Source: Rhizomys pruinosus
Lineage: Eukaryota > Chordata > Mammalia > Rodentia > Spalacidae
Reading direction: 5' to 3'
Assembly: GCA_009823505.1 (NCBI GenBank)
Contig: VZQC01010425.1
Location: 3,267,810 to 3,331,809 of the forward strand
Length of the DNA: 64,000 bases
Shown here: one piece after another, positions 11,501 through 23,340 of the stretch
How positions within the stretch are numbered: position 1 is the stretch's first letter
How the letters are laid out: each line of letters begins with the position of its first letter
Notes under the pieces: generated by a model
Told to the model about the DNA's origin: nothing
Seen by the model: only the letters and a program-made list of their open reading frames with translations
Databases searched by the model: none
Position numbers and translations under genes: made by a program

Positions 11501-12494
11501 CAGGAGGTTCTATGAATCAACAATGGATTTATTTCTACCAAGGAGATGTAGGCCAGGGATCCAAGCTCCACAAAATAAGGTAAAGGCTCCTGGCTGCAAA
11601 CTGGATACCTGCAAGAAGAGAGGCGATAAGGCCCTGCTGTCAAAAACCTGACGTTAACATGGAAAGATGCATTGAGGCCACACAAATGAAAGTGTACAGA
11701 TGACCTCTGGAACACCAGACAGTGTTACCAAAGCCACTAAAACCAAAAAAGCAAATATGGCTCTCACTTGAGTCAAGCAAGACTCCTCGTCAGCACCAGC
11801 TACACCTCAGCCTGCCTAGATAAATCTGTGGCACAGAGGCAGCATATGCCTGCATATCTCAAATCTAAATTGGCTATTGCTCTCTCCTTGGAGGAATAAC
11901 CCATGGCTGATGCACAAGCTTACATCCCTACTGGTAAGAGATATTAATAAAGCCACAGTAAGAACCCACTGTCCATATTTACAAGGAAAAATGTAATTCA
12001 TTGGATAACATACCATCCAAAATATGCTATATAAAAAGTAACCTACCAATAACTATTAGTACTGTTTAAATACCTATATATCTAATTGCTTGTGCTTCAT
12101 TAGTAGATCGAAGGTTATTCTGGACAAACTGTCAGTCCATGAAAGAACAGCCAGAATTGACCAGAGTCTCCAAGACCGAACGACAGCTCCAGAGAAGTAG
12201 ACTGTTTTTGCTTTCATCCAACCTGTGCCCCTTTCCTAAGCTAGGGAACAATCTGCAGAAAAAAGGGCATGGTAGAATGTAAGCGGCTGCGATTGGGTGA
12301 ATGTGAAAACTAAAGCAATGATAGTCTAGACACTCAATTTGATCAACTTGATTGAACATACAACCACCCCCCCCCCGCTGGATGGTGGGACCCATGGGCT
12401 GTGTGGGTTTGAGCACAACACCCTGAAAATTGGTTTTACATGAAAGATGCTTGTACTCATAAATTATCACTTATTGCTAAAAAATGAAAAAAAA

Positions 12495-12660
12495 AAACAG
12501 AGAAAGATGCAGGACGGTTATGGCAGAATGCATGAGCTGGGATGGGGTGGGGTGGGGTGGGGGGAAGGGAAAGGGAAATGTGCCTGAACTGAATTGGAAA
12601 ATGATGCATGAAATACACAAAGCATCAATAAAAATAAATAAATAAATAAATATTCCTTAA
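12495..12660 (+). other. Possible LINE-1 3'-transduced segment
   Basis: The LINE-1 part shared with the second copy stops at an A run near 12,480-12,499. About 155 bp follow that the second copy lacks, including a G-rich stretch at 12,538-12,566 and the polyadenylation signal aataaa near 12,628, and then the final tail. The outer target-site duplication lies beyond this segment, so it moved together with the LINE-1. It could instead be the true 3' end of a longer LINE-1 subfamily, since G-rich tracts are usual in LINE-1 3' ends. Confidence 0.6.
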
Positions 12661-12736
<76 letters not shown>

Positions 12737-12738
12737 AA
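12661..12738. repeat. (GAAA)n microsatellite in LINE-1 tail
   Basis: About 19 GAAA units, nearly pure, sit immediately before the right target-site duplication. They are best explained as an expansion of the LINE-1 poly(A) tail. Confidence 0.95.
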
Positions 12739-12749
12739 ATTCACTGCCT
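12735..12749. repeat. LINE-1 target-site duplication, right copy
   Basis: Exact copy of gaaaattcactgcct; see 7,867. Confidence 0.95.
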
Positions 12750-14986
12750 GCTGCTCCCTGGACATCACCTACAGGAGACCCCAAGAACATCCCTGAGGTT
12801 CTTACCTCCAGACTTTGCTTCAGCAAGTTTCACCTCTACCCTGCTCCCCAGCACTCCTCCACCCAGTACAGGAAAAGCGAATGACGTTGTTAGGGATAAG
12901 CCATGCTCATGAACAGGAATAACTCCTAGGCCTCTTCAGACCAACACTGGTCAGAAATACAGCTTTTCAGGGCTGCCTGGTGTCCTGACTATGAGCTTCA
13001 ACCACACACAGCCTCTTGTTCTCAGTGAGACAGACGTCCTACTCTGCCTTAGTTTTGTTAATAGCTAATGTGAGCAATTGAGTGAAACTGCTCAGGGCAG
13101 CTGTCGAGTTCATGGATGGGAAAGTATCAAGAGCCAGTGCTGCAACAGATGCTTGTCAGACAGAAACAAAACCCTGCAACTACGTCTGAGATGTTTGTCT
13201 CCAGAACCACCCTCCTCCCCTTCCATTAAGCCAAGGTCTCCATCAAGAAGTGTATGAGTTCCCATCAGCTAGATTAAGCCAGGGTCTCCATTAGGAGATG
13301 CCTGAGTCCCCATCAACTCCAAAGAAGGCTGGCAGCTCTTCTAAGCTGTAGCTGTCTCCAGATAAGCCTCTTCTGTCAACTGCCTGTGTCTCACTGGAAC
13401 ACTAGGGCTTCAGGAATTCCTGAGTCATACTGCAGATGACAGAAGATCATTTGCACATCAGAGATGTCTGCCACAAGGCCAGCATAGGGACGGTGTGCCC
13501 AAATGCCCAACCCTTGGCCAGAAGATGAACATTCCCATCCCAGTCTGCTCACTGAGTCATGCACGCTGTTCACTGGGGAGGGAATCCTGTTTCTACATCA
13601 CTCACTCCTTACAAATGACAGAACAGTTTGCAACAGGAGACCAGGTACCAACAGCACATTGTATTTTGGACAGTATACCGTCCCTAAGGGACTTCTAATA
13701 AATCAAGGGGTGGACCCATACAAAATGATCTCACTGGGAATAAAACATTTGCTGAAGAGAAGGCTAGAGGTGAGAGCAGAAGGCCTTGTAGTTGTTGAAA
13801 ACATAAGACATCCATAATTAATGGGATGACTGAGCTCAAGAAGAGTTATCTGATGCTGAATCTATAGGACCTGGGATGACAGACTCTCCCTAAGATGTCA
13901 CTTTTTCATTTTATTTCCAATAATTGAAGCTTTAGTGTTTGACCAGTGCTGTTTACAATCAAACAGTAAGATCAAGGTGGAAGTTGAAATTTGAGACTGA
14001 AAACTGACCACTGGATTTCAGGATGGGGATGTCCTGGAGCATGTGCTTGAGAGAGAAGGGAGTGGAGGATCTGGAGAGGGCCAGCAAGTCTTTTGAAAAG
14101 ATCTCTGCAAAGAGAAGTGTGCAGATGCAGGAGACGTATGCAGTCAGGACCCTATAGATCCTGTGTTTACTTGAGTTGAAAGGAGTGACAGAATGGTCGT
14201 GTGGTGATGAGGATGATGCAGAAGAGGGAGCACTGATGATGAAGAGAATGGTGAAAGGTATCTTTGAGTAAAAAGAGGGACAGTAGTCGGAGGCACAGAG
14301 GATGGAATCTCAGAAAGGTAGCTTCATCTGTGGTGCCAGCAAGAAGGCAGGCCGGTGGCTCCAAGTGCTTGTGAAACACCCCTGCTTCAACATCAAAGTC
14401 ATAGCAAGAAGCAAGCCCACCCTGTGCTCTTATTCCAGTCTTTCTCCTCCCCTGAGCATGCTGTCTCACTATTGTACACCATGGAGACAGCAGTGGCCAA
14501 CATCTTCCAGAAAGGGAAAACATGCAGTGTGTTACTGCACCATTTCTTCTCAGCCTCTATCAAAATGCAGCCTTGGGGACGCAGTGGGATTAGGCTTGGG
14601 GGTTGCCTCCATGACCCGTAGTCCTGCGTCCAGTTCTAGCACACTGCAGAGCCTCATCTCTGACACCAGAGGGGCTAGACTTCACACGACTCCTGATATC
14701 CAGGAGGTACCTGAGATGTCCAAACTGAGTGACTTCATGCTGCCTGCTGCCTGCTGCCCTGTCTTCATTGTGCTCAATCCATCTCTGTCAATTGGATAAG
14801 ATTTTCTGTTAGGCTTCCCTAGCACCAAAGACTCCAAGTGAAAATATGGGAACAGGTACATTTTCTCAGCCAATCCTACTGTTTGTGAGCCTTCCTCTCC
14901 TCCTTCAATGAGTGAACAGTAAAAATGTTCTCACTTGCCAGGGACGACTCAAAGGAAGGCAAACCAAATCCTCCAGTGTTTTTACT
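12750..14986. other. Intergenic sequence, nothing recognised
   Basis: Open frames such as 14,302-14,799 (plus, 165 codons) and 14,167-14,523 (minus, 118 codons) overlap on opposite strands. They show no recognisable fold, signal peptide or repeat pattern. Confidence 0.5.
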
Positions 14987-15008
14987 CAAAAAAAAAAAAA
15001 AAAAAAAA
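14987..15008 (+). repeat. Poly(A) run
   Basis: About 21 A residues. No SINE or retrocopy body was recognised upstream, so its origin is unclear. Confidence 0.85.
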
Positions 15009-15686
15009 GGAGACTCGATTGAATAATCAATAATTTGGAGCTTTCGGCCTCAAATTCATCTTAATGGTCATCTGAGAGATGAATTTACAAAACAGGTCAA
15101 AAAATACCATATGGTAATAGACATCTAGTGAGAATGTGAAATGTTTATTTGTATAACACCTTCACAGCTGCCAGAGCTCAAGTTCCGAAGGTTCAGTGTG
15201 AAAAATGAAAGTTGGGGACAGCAAGGAGCAGCAAGGGGACAAAGATGGGGCACAGGCAGGTGCTCACTGTGCACAACACAAGCTTCGAAGTGAAATACTG
15301 CACTCAGGTTGACGTGACCAGGTATTGGTTATTAGACACAAGATACCAGTTCATCAAGTGGCTACTGGTCCCCAGTCAGGACAGAGACAATTACCCTTAC
15401 CTCTTTCTATGTTTCCTTTCTGTGGCATGTCAACCAAGACCATGTGTAACCTCTGCTGGCATGGCTGTAATGCTGCAGAAACCGGAAAAGGAGCTGGAGA
15501 ACACAAGTCTCAAAGACCAAAAGAGAGCAGAGCGACACCTAGAGTTGCTACCATTCTCTGAACACATGAGGCTCAAGAGTGTGAAGAATTTGCCACCAGC
15601 TTACAATATATTCAGTGTGATAGAACACAATAAATGTTCTCTTTGTTTTCTATCTTTCTAAAACAGTCTGGATTCTATTTTCTAGT
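15009..15686. other. Intergenic sequence, nothing recognised
   Basis: A plus-strand open frame of 149 codons at 15,212-15,661 ends close to an aataaa at about 15,630. It has no known motif and I do not call it a gene. Confidence 0.45.
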
Positions 15687-15687
15687 C

Positions 15688-15722
<35 letters not shown>

Positions 15723-15730
15723 TGTGTATT
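15687..15730. repeat. (TG)n microsatellite
   Basis: About 20 TG units with one interruption. Confidence 0.95.
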
Positions 15731-16289
15731 CAAGACATGCTGGCTCATGTATCTGCTTTAAGGTGAAACAACTTTATGAAAACTCATCACTATAGTTTTG
15801 TCTGAAATCCACCTTCTTCTTGTCAAGGCCTTTCACACAGGCTGCAGCTTTAGAAAGATACCGCACAAGATTTCTATGTGACTTGGCTGTGCTATTGGCC
15901 AGCATGTATTAGACAGTTTCTATATCCACCTCAGGAAAGTCCCTGCCACAGTGTCTGTTGTTGCCAAGATGGAGAAGTAACACTGTGACATCTTCTGTGC
16001 CTTTAAATACTCTGTTCCCACTAGCTGTGTGGAAGGCCCCATTTGTACCTCCAGACCTGCTCTGTACCATCTCCTGTCCTTCTGGTTTAGCACACTGGCT
16101 TCAAGTCACCGTCTCTGACTTGTCAAGGCCTTTCTCACCTTGTTCCTTCCCATGCGCTATTCCCACAGGCTGGGAAGCAGCCATACCTCCCTGTCTGTTT
16201 AGATGAATCCAAACCACCAAACTACCCCTCCAATGCCAGTTTCAGTGTAACTCTCTCTAAGAGTGCAACCCTGATCCTAAAGACAGACC
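15731..16289. other. Intergenic sequence, nothing recognised
   Basis: No repeat or coding signal was recognised. Confidence 0.5.
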
Positions 16290-16430
16290 AGACTGAGATG
16301 GTTTCCATGAGCAATTATCCTCATAGACTTGTGTATTTAATAACTTGTTGCTGCTTGGAGTGGTTATGGGACCTTAAAGAGGTACAGCCTTCCAGAGGAA
16401 GTATGTCGTCAGTCCCCCCCCCCATTTTCA

Positions 16431-16482
<52 letters not shown>

Positions 16483-16616
16483 CCAGCCGCCTGCTGCAGA
16501 CCTCCCCTACCATTATGTGCTCTCCGGAACCATAAGCCAAAATAATGTCTTTCTCCCATAAATCACTTTTGGTCACTGTGTTTTACAGTATTTTATAATA
16601 GCAACAGAAAAGCAGC
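16290..16616 (+). mobile_element. Rodent interspersed repeat with internal (CT)n
   Basis: The 3' part, with ccataagccaaaataatgtc, ataaatcacttttggtcact and agcaacagaaaagc, resembles a widespread rodent repeat type whose end reads like a polyadenylated transcript. A (CT)n run of about 22 units at 16,436-16,479 splits it. The family name is not assigned. Confidence 0.55.
16436..16479. repeat. (CT)n microsatellite
   Basis: A pure CT run of about 22 units. Confidence 0.97.
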
Positions 16617-16673
16617 TCATGCACAGACCTTTGTGCTAACCTTCCTGGAAACATGCTGTCTAAAGCAAGCTCG

Positions 16674-16774
16674 TATTTTTTTATTAGTTTTTGCCTTTTT
16701 GTGCTGGGAATAGAACTCAGGGTCTCGCACATTCTAGGCAACTGTTCTATTGCTGAGCTACATTTTCAGCCTCG
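16674..16774 (-). mobile_element. B4/ID-like SINE fragment
   Basis: The minus strand reads gaggctgaaaatgtagctcagc, then the aactgttgcctagaatgtgc segment and the B-box-like gagttctattcccagcac. This is the tRNA-like half of a B4/ID-type SINE. Confidence 0.65.
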
Positions 16775-17313
16775 ATGTCATATTTATTCACCTGTGCCCT
16801 CTGCCTCCTGACTTTACTGCAAGCTCCAGGAGACAAATATCCCCATTACCCTCAGAACTCTCCTACCCTGACCAGCACCTCTCCTGGCCCACACTAGCTC
16901 TGGACAGAGCTTGATTAATAAAGAAAGGGACTTTTGTATGCTCATTTAAATAGTCCATTCAGTAAGATTAGCTGGCTATCATCATAATTCTACTACTAGG
17001 CATAAGCATTACCATTCTTAATGGGTGCAGGTAGAGAAACTGAGGCTGGATGACATCTTGTAGTTTTCTAAAGGTCTTTTAATTGATAATTCATAGGGAC
17101 TAGAAGAGTTATCTGAGTTGGACTTGGTCTCCCCACTGCATCCAGGCTGGCCTGGGAGGTGAAAGCTTAGGTACACACACGCTTGGTTCCTGAATGATGC
17201 ATCTCCAAGAGGCAACAGGACTCTTCTCTGTGAAACACAAATGACAGCAGCAACTCAGGGTGGCAGAAAGCTGGAGAAGCATGACAAAGGTCATTTTCAG
17301 TTCCATACTGTGA
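16775..17313. other. Intergenic sequence, possible ancient repeat trace
   Basis: The segment at about 16,800-16,930 (gcaagctccaggagacaa ... gcttgattaataaa) vaguely resembles the 3' ends of old mammal-wide L2/MIR repeats. The resemblance is weak. Nothing else was recognised. Confidence 0.35.
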
Positions 17314-17991
17314 GTGCATGTGTGTGTGTTTGTGTCTGTGTGTGTCTGTGTGTGTCTGTGTGTGCGTGTGCCTGTGTGTATGTGTCTGTGTGTATGTGTG
17401 CATATGTGTGTATGTGTATATGTGTGTATGTGTGTTTATGTATGTGTATGTGTGTGTATGTGTGTATGTGTGTATGTGTGTCTGTGTGTATGTGTGTGTG
17501 TATGTGTATGTGTGTATGTGTCTGTGTGTATGTGTGTATGTGTATGTGTGTATGTGTGTCTGTATGTGTGTGTCTGTGTGTCTATGTATATGTGTGTCTG
17601 TATGGGTCTGTGTGTATGTGTGTATGTGTATGTGTATGTGTGTGTGTATGTGTGCGTATGCATGTATGTGTATGTGTGTATGTGTGTATGTGTGTGTGTC
17701 TGTGTATGTGTATGTCTGTGTGTGTCTGTGTATGTGTGTCTGTGTGTATGTGTGTATGTGTGTATGTGTGTGTATGTGTGTCTGCGTATTGTGTGTCTGT
17801 GTGTGTCTATGTGTATGTGTCTGTGTGTATGTGTGTGTATGTGTGTATGTATGTGTGTGTCCATGTGTATATGTGTGTATGTATGTGTGTGTATGTATGT
17901 GTGTATGCATGTATGTGTGTATGTGTGTATGTGTGCATGTGTGTATGTGTGTATGTGTGCATGTGTGTATGTGTGGTGTGTGTGTGTGTGT

Positions 17992-18024
<33 letters not shown>
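17314..18024 (+). repeat. Very long TG-rich array (TGTATG/TGTGTC)
   Basis: About 710 bp are composed almost wholly of TG dinucleotides with regular TA, TC and CA substitutions giving 6- to 10-bp periods, ending in pure (TG)n at about 17,995-18,023. Because TAA, TAG and TGA are nearly absent, several frames stay open for 200-350 codons of Cys/Val/Met (plus) or His/Thr (minus). These are not genes. Confidence 0.97.
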
Positions 18025-18025
<1 letters not shown>

Positions 18026-18026
<1 letters not shown>

Positions 18027-18286
18027 GTCAGCTCTGGGTATCGAGCTTCTGGAGCATCTACCTTGTTTTTTGAAATACGGTCTCATACTGAGACCTAAGA
18101 CTCACAGATTCAGCCAGGCTAGCAGCCAGGGAGACCCAGGCCTCCCATGCTCACCTGCACAGTGCTGGGATCACAGGTATGCCACCACACCAAGCTTTTT
18201 ATGTGAGGTGTGGGAACCTGAACTCGGGTCCCCTTGGCTTGTTCAAGGAACACTCTTCACACTGAGCCATCTCTCCAGCCCCAGTA
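18026..18286 (-). mobile_element. B4-like composite SINE
   Basis: The minus strand begins ggggctggagagatggctcag and contains a pol III B-box-like region (aggttcccacacctc area). It then carries a B1-like half (gtgtggtggcatacctgtga ... gagaccgtatttcaaaaaac). A tRNA-like head followed by a B1-like body is the B4 layout. It abuts the TG array, whose growth could have begun in its tail. Confidence 0.7.
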
Positions 18287-20009
18287 CCACACACTTTTAT
18301 CTGACATCAGGCAATTCCCAAAGCCAGATGGTCAGCCCATGCCTGGAATCTCCAAGCAGAAGGTCTCCTGCCTACAAGGAAGGTTTGGCTTAGCACTATG
18401 CTAGAGGACTGGGGACAGGGTGGAACAGGAAGTCTCCAAGAGCTGGACTTCAACCACATCTGCAAGTAGACCAGAGAGCCACCAACCTCAAATGACAAGC
18501 ATTTCCTCTCTCATTTCCTCCAATGCTTGGGGACTTTTTATCTTACACTTCCAATTCCCCCCTTTATCTTCAGAACCAAAGTGGTTATAGATAAGAAAAC
18601 GTAATTGTGCGTGCCAGCTATAATCTTGCCGTGGGGCTGCTCTGTAGGGCCGGAAGTACATTCGGTACAGTCCCATTCCTTGGTTTCTTTAGTGAAAACT
18701 GTATTTTTATGTTCGGAACAAGTCAGAATGTTTATATGAAATTATGAAGTTGGTCATTGTCCCAACTTCAAAACCCCCCAAAACTGAGGAATTGCTAAAG
18801 ACTATATGAGAAATTGGACTGTGAAAACAGCTCCCGGTTCACCCGATGCCATTCATCTGTGTTTATTGAAACTGAATCCACCAGCATCTTCTGTAAGCCC
18901 TGCCCTTGGCCACTCCAGGCAGCATGCTTACCCTCCCGAACTTACAGGGACAGTTTCACCTCATCACGCAACTCCTCGCCTGGAAATCTGACTCAGGCCA
19001 AAGCACCAGCTCTTGCCCCTGGCTTGTGAAGGGCACGTTGATGCTGCTCAACTCCTTGCCTCCTTCCTGGTGCCCCCTGCACTGTCTTCCCACCAAGCAA
19101 AGCCGCCAGCAGGTGCCAGATGCGGGGCTGAATCCTGTCTCTTTGCAGGAGACAAATTCTCCTCGCTTCCTCTTCCTCTGCACGCTGAGTCTAACTTCAC
19201 ATGTGTTCCCATGGCACTCTGTGAGCTGCTTGGCATACACCTTTCATCCAGCTCCAGCATAGATGGCTGCTTTCTTATCTACCTGACCACTGAGGCAGGA
19301 CTACACAGCATTCATAGTCAGGGCATCGAGATCAACAAACACTCTGTCCTCCACAGGTGCTCCTGAATCGTCCTCCCCATGTGTAATCCCAGAGCTGGGA
19401 GATAGACAATCCCTGGGTCTTGCTGGCCCAATCAGTGAGCTCCAGATTCAGTGAGAGACTCTTTCTCAAAAACTGTGACATAGGGAACAATTGAAGAAGA
19501 CGCTTCATATCAGCCTATGGCCTGCGCATGCGCACAGTCACATGTATGTACCCTGTGAATTCCCAAAAACTTGTATACACCCAGAGAGAATGGAGAGCAC
19601 AAGAAACTTGCTGTTCTAGGAGAGAACGCTGGGACAGCCTGGCCCAGGGGATAGGGCTGCAGGAAGAGGTTCCCATGGACAGAAGGACTGAACAGGTGAA
19701 GAGGGTACAAGCCCTGGAAAGAAGGGAGCCTGTCAAATATCCTGCCTTGTGTGGGGCAGAAGGCCATCAGCTGAGAGCCAGCCAGCGGGGCTTAGATTTA
19801 CATCTGAACATGGAGATGTGAGATGATCCCTCTACAAAGACGGTGCTGAGAACTCCCCAGCTGCCTGGGCTGGACCTGCAGAGGACCTCAGCTCTGTGTG
19901 TGCCAAGCAAGCCTGTGATGGGCACGGCCAGGTTCCAGAAAGCCATCGTCAACCACAGGCTTCCTAAAGATTGTCTTCTTGAAAAGGCTACTCTATGAAT
20001 GAATCATGA
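18287..20009. other. Intergenic sequence, nothing recognised
   Basis: Overlapping open frames of 60 to 118 codons on both strands at 18,800-19,820 lack domains. No repeat was recognised. Confidence 0.5.
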
Positions 20010-20885
20010 ATGTATGTGTGTGTTATATGTGGTATGTATGGATGTGCATACGTATATATGTATGTATACCTGTGCATGTGCCAGTGTGTATGTGTATGTG
20101 TGTATGTGTGTTGTGGTGTGCATGAATATACATGTGTACATGTGGTATATGTGTGTCTTTGTGTGTGGTATGTATATGTGTACATGTGTGTATGTGTATA
20201 TGCCTGTGTATGTGTATATATGTGTCTGTGTGAGATATATATACATAGTGAATGTGTGTGCATGGATGTGTGTATGTGTACATGTCTATGAATGTATGTA
20301 TGTCTGTAGGTCTATAAGTGTGTTGGGTATATGTACATGTGGTGTGGGTATGTGTGATGCATATGTGTGTGTATATGTATGTGCATGTGTGTATATCTCT
20401 ATAAGTCTACGTATGTGTGTATGTGTGTGCTATATGTGTGTATATGTGTATTGGTGTAGGTGTCTATATGTCTATGTTTGTATGCCTGCGGTTAAATGTA
20501 TGTGACTGTGTATGTCTGTGCATGTGTGCATGTATGTGTTCATATACATGTGTGTTATGTATATGTGTTTGTACACATGTGTATGTGTGTATATATGTGT
20601 ATGCCTGTATATTGCACATACGTATGTGTATATGTGTGTGCATGGTAGGCATGTGTGTATGTGTGTGTACATATGGCTTATGAGTGTATGTACTGTGTAT
20701 GTATGTGCGGTGTGTGTATATGTGTATATGCATGTGTGTATATGTATGTATGTGTGTGTGCCTGTGTATGTGTGTATATGTATGTGAGAATATATGGACA
20801 TGTGTATGCTTGTGTGCGTATGCCTGTTCCTGTATGTATGTGTGTATGTATGTATGTGAATGTATGTGTGTATATGTGTATGTTA
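20010..20885 (+). repeat. Very long TG/TATG-rich array
   Basis: About 875 bp of TGTG, TATG and CATG steps in loose tandem order, more degenerate than the array at 17.3 kb. It gives long Cys/Val/Tyr open frames on the plus strand and His/Thr/Tyr frames on the minus strand that should not be annotated as proteins. Confidence 0.95.
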
Positions 20886-22102
20886 ACAAGAGCTGTGGTA
20901 GGTATACCTCCTGACTTCTACCTGTCCTCTCCAAAAGACAAAAAAAATGGCCAGAAGTTTTCTGTGGGTGGAAAGGTTTGGTAGTCTCTAGGTGAGCCTT
21001 TATGTAATTCTAAAGCTGGCCAGGAACCAACAGAATAAAGAAATGTCCCACAGAAATCCTGATAAAAAAATTGTCTTTCTCAAAAGTACATGCATTGCAC
21101 CTCAAGAGAACAAAATATACAACCTGCAAGAAATGTATTAGAGAAATCTCTAGAAGTCTGTCTCAAGCACTCAATGATGGTTGTTTGAGATCTGTTTGGC
21201 AGGGTTGTTATGAAAGCTTCTTTACGGGGTCATTTTAAGTACCTGCCTCTGTTCATAGAGTCCAGAGAGCAGCCTGCGATACGTGATTCTAAGCTTTTGA
21301 CCAAAATTTTTAAGATCTTTATAAGTTCATTTCGCATGCACAGTCTTAAAGCTTCGGCTCTCTGCTTTTTACTTCAATACAATTTACCAGCGCTATAAAT
21401 AGAAAGAATTGATATTTTCCACTTGCCTGCATTTTCTCCACTGAAAAGCTCACAACCAGTATGTGTTTCTGTCTGCAGCTGCAACTTCCCTTCACCTTGG
21501 GGCCTGCTCAAAAGAACTGGCACAAAAGGAAGGCTCCTGCTAGTGCCGTGCGAACATTCCAGAGCCTCCCCAGATTTTCCTAGGCTCTGCTTTTTCTCCT
21601 CACATTGATTCGATCCCAAGCTACCATTTGCAGTGCACAAGAGCCCTGGCCGACAGCTCCACGTGCTCCTGATGCCCTGGATGGGGCAGAGGGCCTCTGG
21701 TCTATGACAACTGGAGGCTCAGCCGGAGGAACAGCTTTTACTTCCTGGGTTCCTGTCACCAGCTCTGCAGCTGAGGCTCCTGAGTGCCCAACAAAGTATT
21801 TCTATAGAAGGGCACACTGCTACCTATCCAGAAAAAACTGTGGCGAGGCTGCCTTAGAGGTGATTCTTTTCTGCTTTTCTACTGAATAAACAAACCAAAG
21901 ATCCTCTCTCTTTTCCAATCATATGTGATGACCTGAGAATTTCTTCCAGTCGTTGTTCTTGGTCTAAGGCCATCCATCTTCTCCAAGGAGAGTTGCCTTT
22001 CTCTCCCACACATTCCCATGCCCATCCTGTAAACGGACATGCTGTCTCCAGATGCTTCCCCTCCCCCACTCACACTGGGTCCAACCCTGGCTTGCCCTTT
22101 TC
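20886..22102. other. Intergenic sequence, nothing recognised
   Basis: No repeat core was seen. Short open frames on opposite strands around 21,374-21,889 have no recognisable motif. Confidence 0.5.
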
Positions 22103-22336
22103 TAAACAAACAAAAATTAGTTATTTTTAAATTTTATGTGTATGAGTGTAATGACTACATGTATGTAAATGCACCCGTGTTGGGCAATGCCCCTAGAGGT
22201 CAGAAGAAGGTGTTGGATCCCTTAGAGCTAGAATTATGGATGGTTGTTAGCCACCATGTGGGTGCTGGGAACTGAACCTGGGTCCTCTGCAAGAGCAGCC
22301 AGTGCTCTTAACTGCTGAGCCTTTCCTCCAGCCCCC
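22103..22336 (-). mobile_element. B2 SINE, diverged
   Basis: The minus strand has ggggctggaggaaaggctcagc, ctggctgctcttgcagagga, a B box and ttaaaaataactaattttt. It has more substitutions than the SINEs around 28-31 kb, so it is an older copy. Confidence 0.9.
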
Positions 22337-23340
22337 ATCGGCTCACCTTAATAAACTCCCACCTATGGGTTCTGCCCTCACTGATCTCCCCCCCCCCACG
22401 TCCCTCCCCAGAAAGCACAGATGTGAAAGGTGCGCCCTTCCTGGAGTCAGGATCTGAAGAGGTACAGCCTATCCCTCCACACAGGAGCACTGGTGGTTCC
22501 TCAGCTTTCAACTAGGAGGAGCTTGAAGCCATCACACCTGATTTCTTTTCAAGTTTTTGGAACCCACATCAGAGGGGATTCCACCCAAAAACTAAGATTG
22601 TCCTTAACCCTGGAAAATAGCAAAGCCCCCACCCTTAAGAGCTGGGGGCTTATTAGCAAGCTTTGTACTTATGCTCATACATTAATAAAAAATTAATGCC
22701 TATGGAATGAGTTTTTGATACAAAGCTATCAAAGCTATAAGGCAGTAACTTTTTTCCTCTTCTGGTTTGGAAAACATTAATCTCTTCAATAATTGATCAT
22801 TCATTCCTTCAGACTTACTAAATATTAAACAGGTAAAAGTTAAATATTTGAAACATGAACATCATTTGAGTCACTCCTAGAGAGATGTGGCCCAACTGAT
22901 GCCTCCCAAACACGGGACAAGGTGATGTGGCACCCAGACCAGGTTTAAGCAGCTCTCCTGGTATGACACCTCGGGGCAGGGGAGGTATACCATGAGTTCT
23001 CACCCTAGAGCTATTAGCCGTCATGGGCCGATCTCATCACACACAGTCGAGCCTGGCTAGACCATCAGACCCATGCCTGATGTTCCTTCTCCACCCACCT
23101 TGGTCCCACCAAAAAGCCTCAGCAACCTGGTTAAGGGCAGTATCTATCTCCCTGTCTGGTGGGTAATCTGCATATTTCATTCTAATTGCTCTGAGCCTGG
23201 AGATTTGGGTGCCTCTCTCGTCTGGACCCCTGGCAGCATGCGTCTTTTCACAGTTAATAGTACTTTTTATCAGACACAGAAGTCTATGTGGGATATGGCC
23301 TGCAGGGTCATTTTCATCCAATGGTTCTTGAGCAGCTGAT
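22337..23340. other. Intergenic sequence, nothing recognised
   Basis: There is a C run at 22,390 but no recognisable repeat family or coding region. Confidence 0.5.

Larger units (their letters stand above)
7882..12734 (+). mobile_element. LINE-1, 5'-truncated, with long 3' extension
   Basis: A non-LTR retrotransposon copy cut off at its 5' end within the reverse transcriptase region of ORF2. It runs through the rest of ORF2 (to about 10,150) and a ~2.3-kb 3' region, then ends in A-rich and (GAAA)n sequence. A perfect 15-bp target-site duplication flanks it. Between about 8,700 and 11,400 the sequence is scarred by many small indels and homopolymer runs (for example thirteen Gs near 8,804), which may be decay or poor polishing. 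The 3' region from about 10,430 to 12,480 matches the second LINE-1 at 34,840-36,795. An extra ~155 bp with its own aataaa follows before the tail, suggesting 3' transduction. It is not capable of encoding a working protein. Confidence 0.93.

Noticed and set aside
14302..14799. A 165-codon plus-strand gene
   Set aside because: It overlaps open frames on the other strand and lacks recognisable motifs. Open frames of this size are expected by chance over tens of kilobases.
17241..18393. Open frames of 216-359 codons rich in Cys, Val, Met or His, Thr
   Set aside because: They follow entirely from the TG/CA array, are open in several frames on both strands, and have no other content.
20004..20934. 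Many overlapping open frames of 76-168 codons
   Set aside because: Again produced by the TG/TATG array, with the same low-complexity residues.
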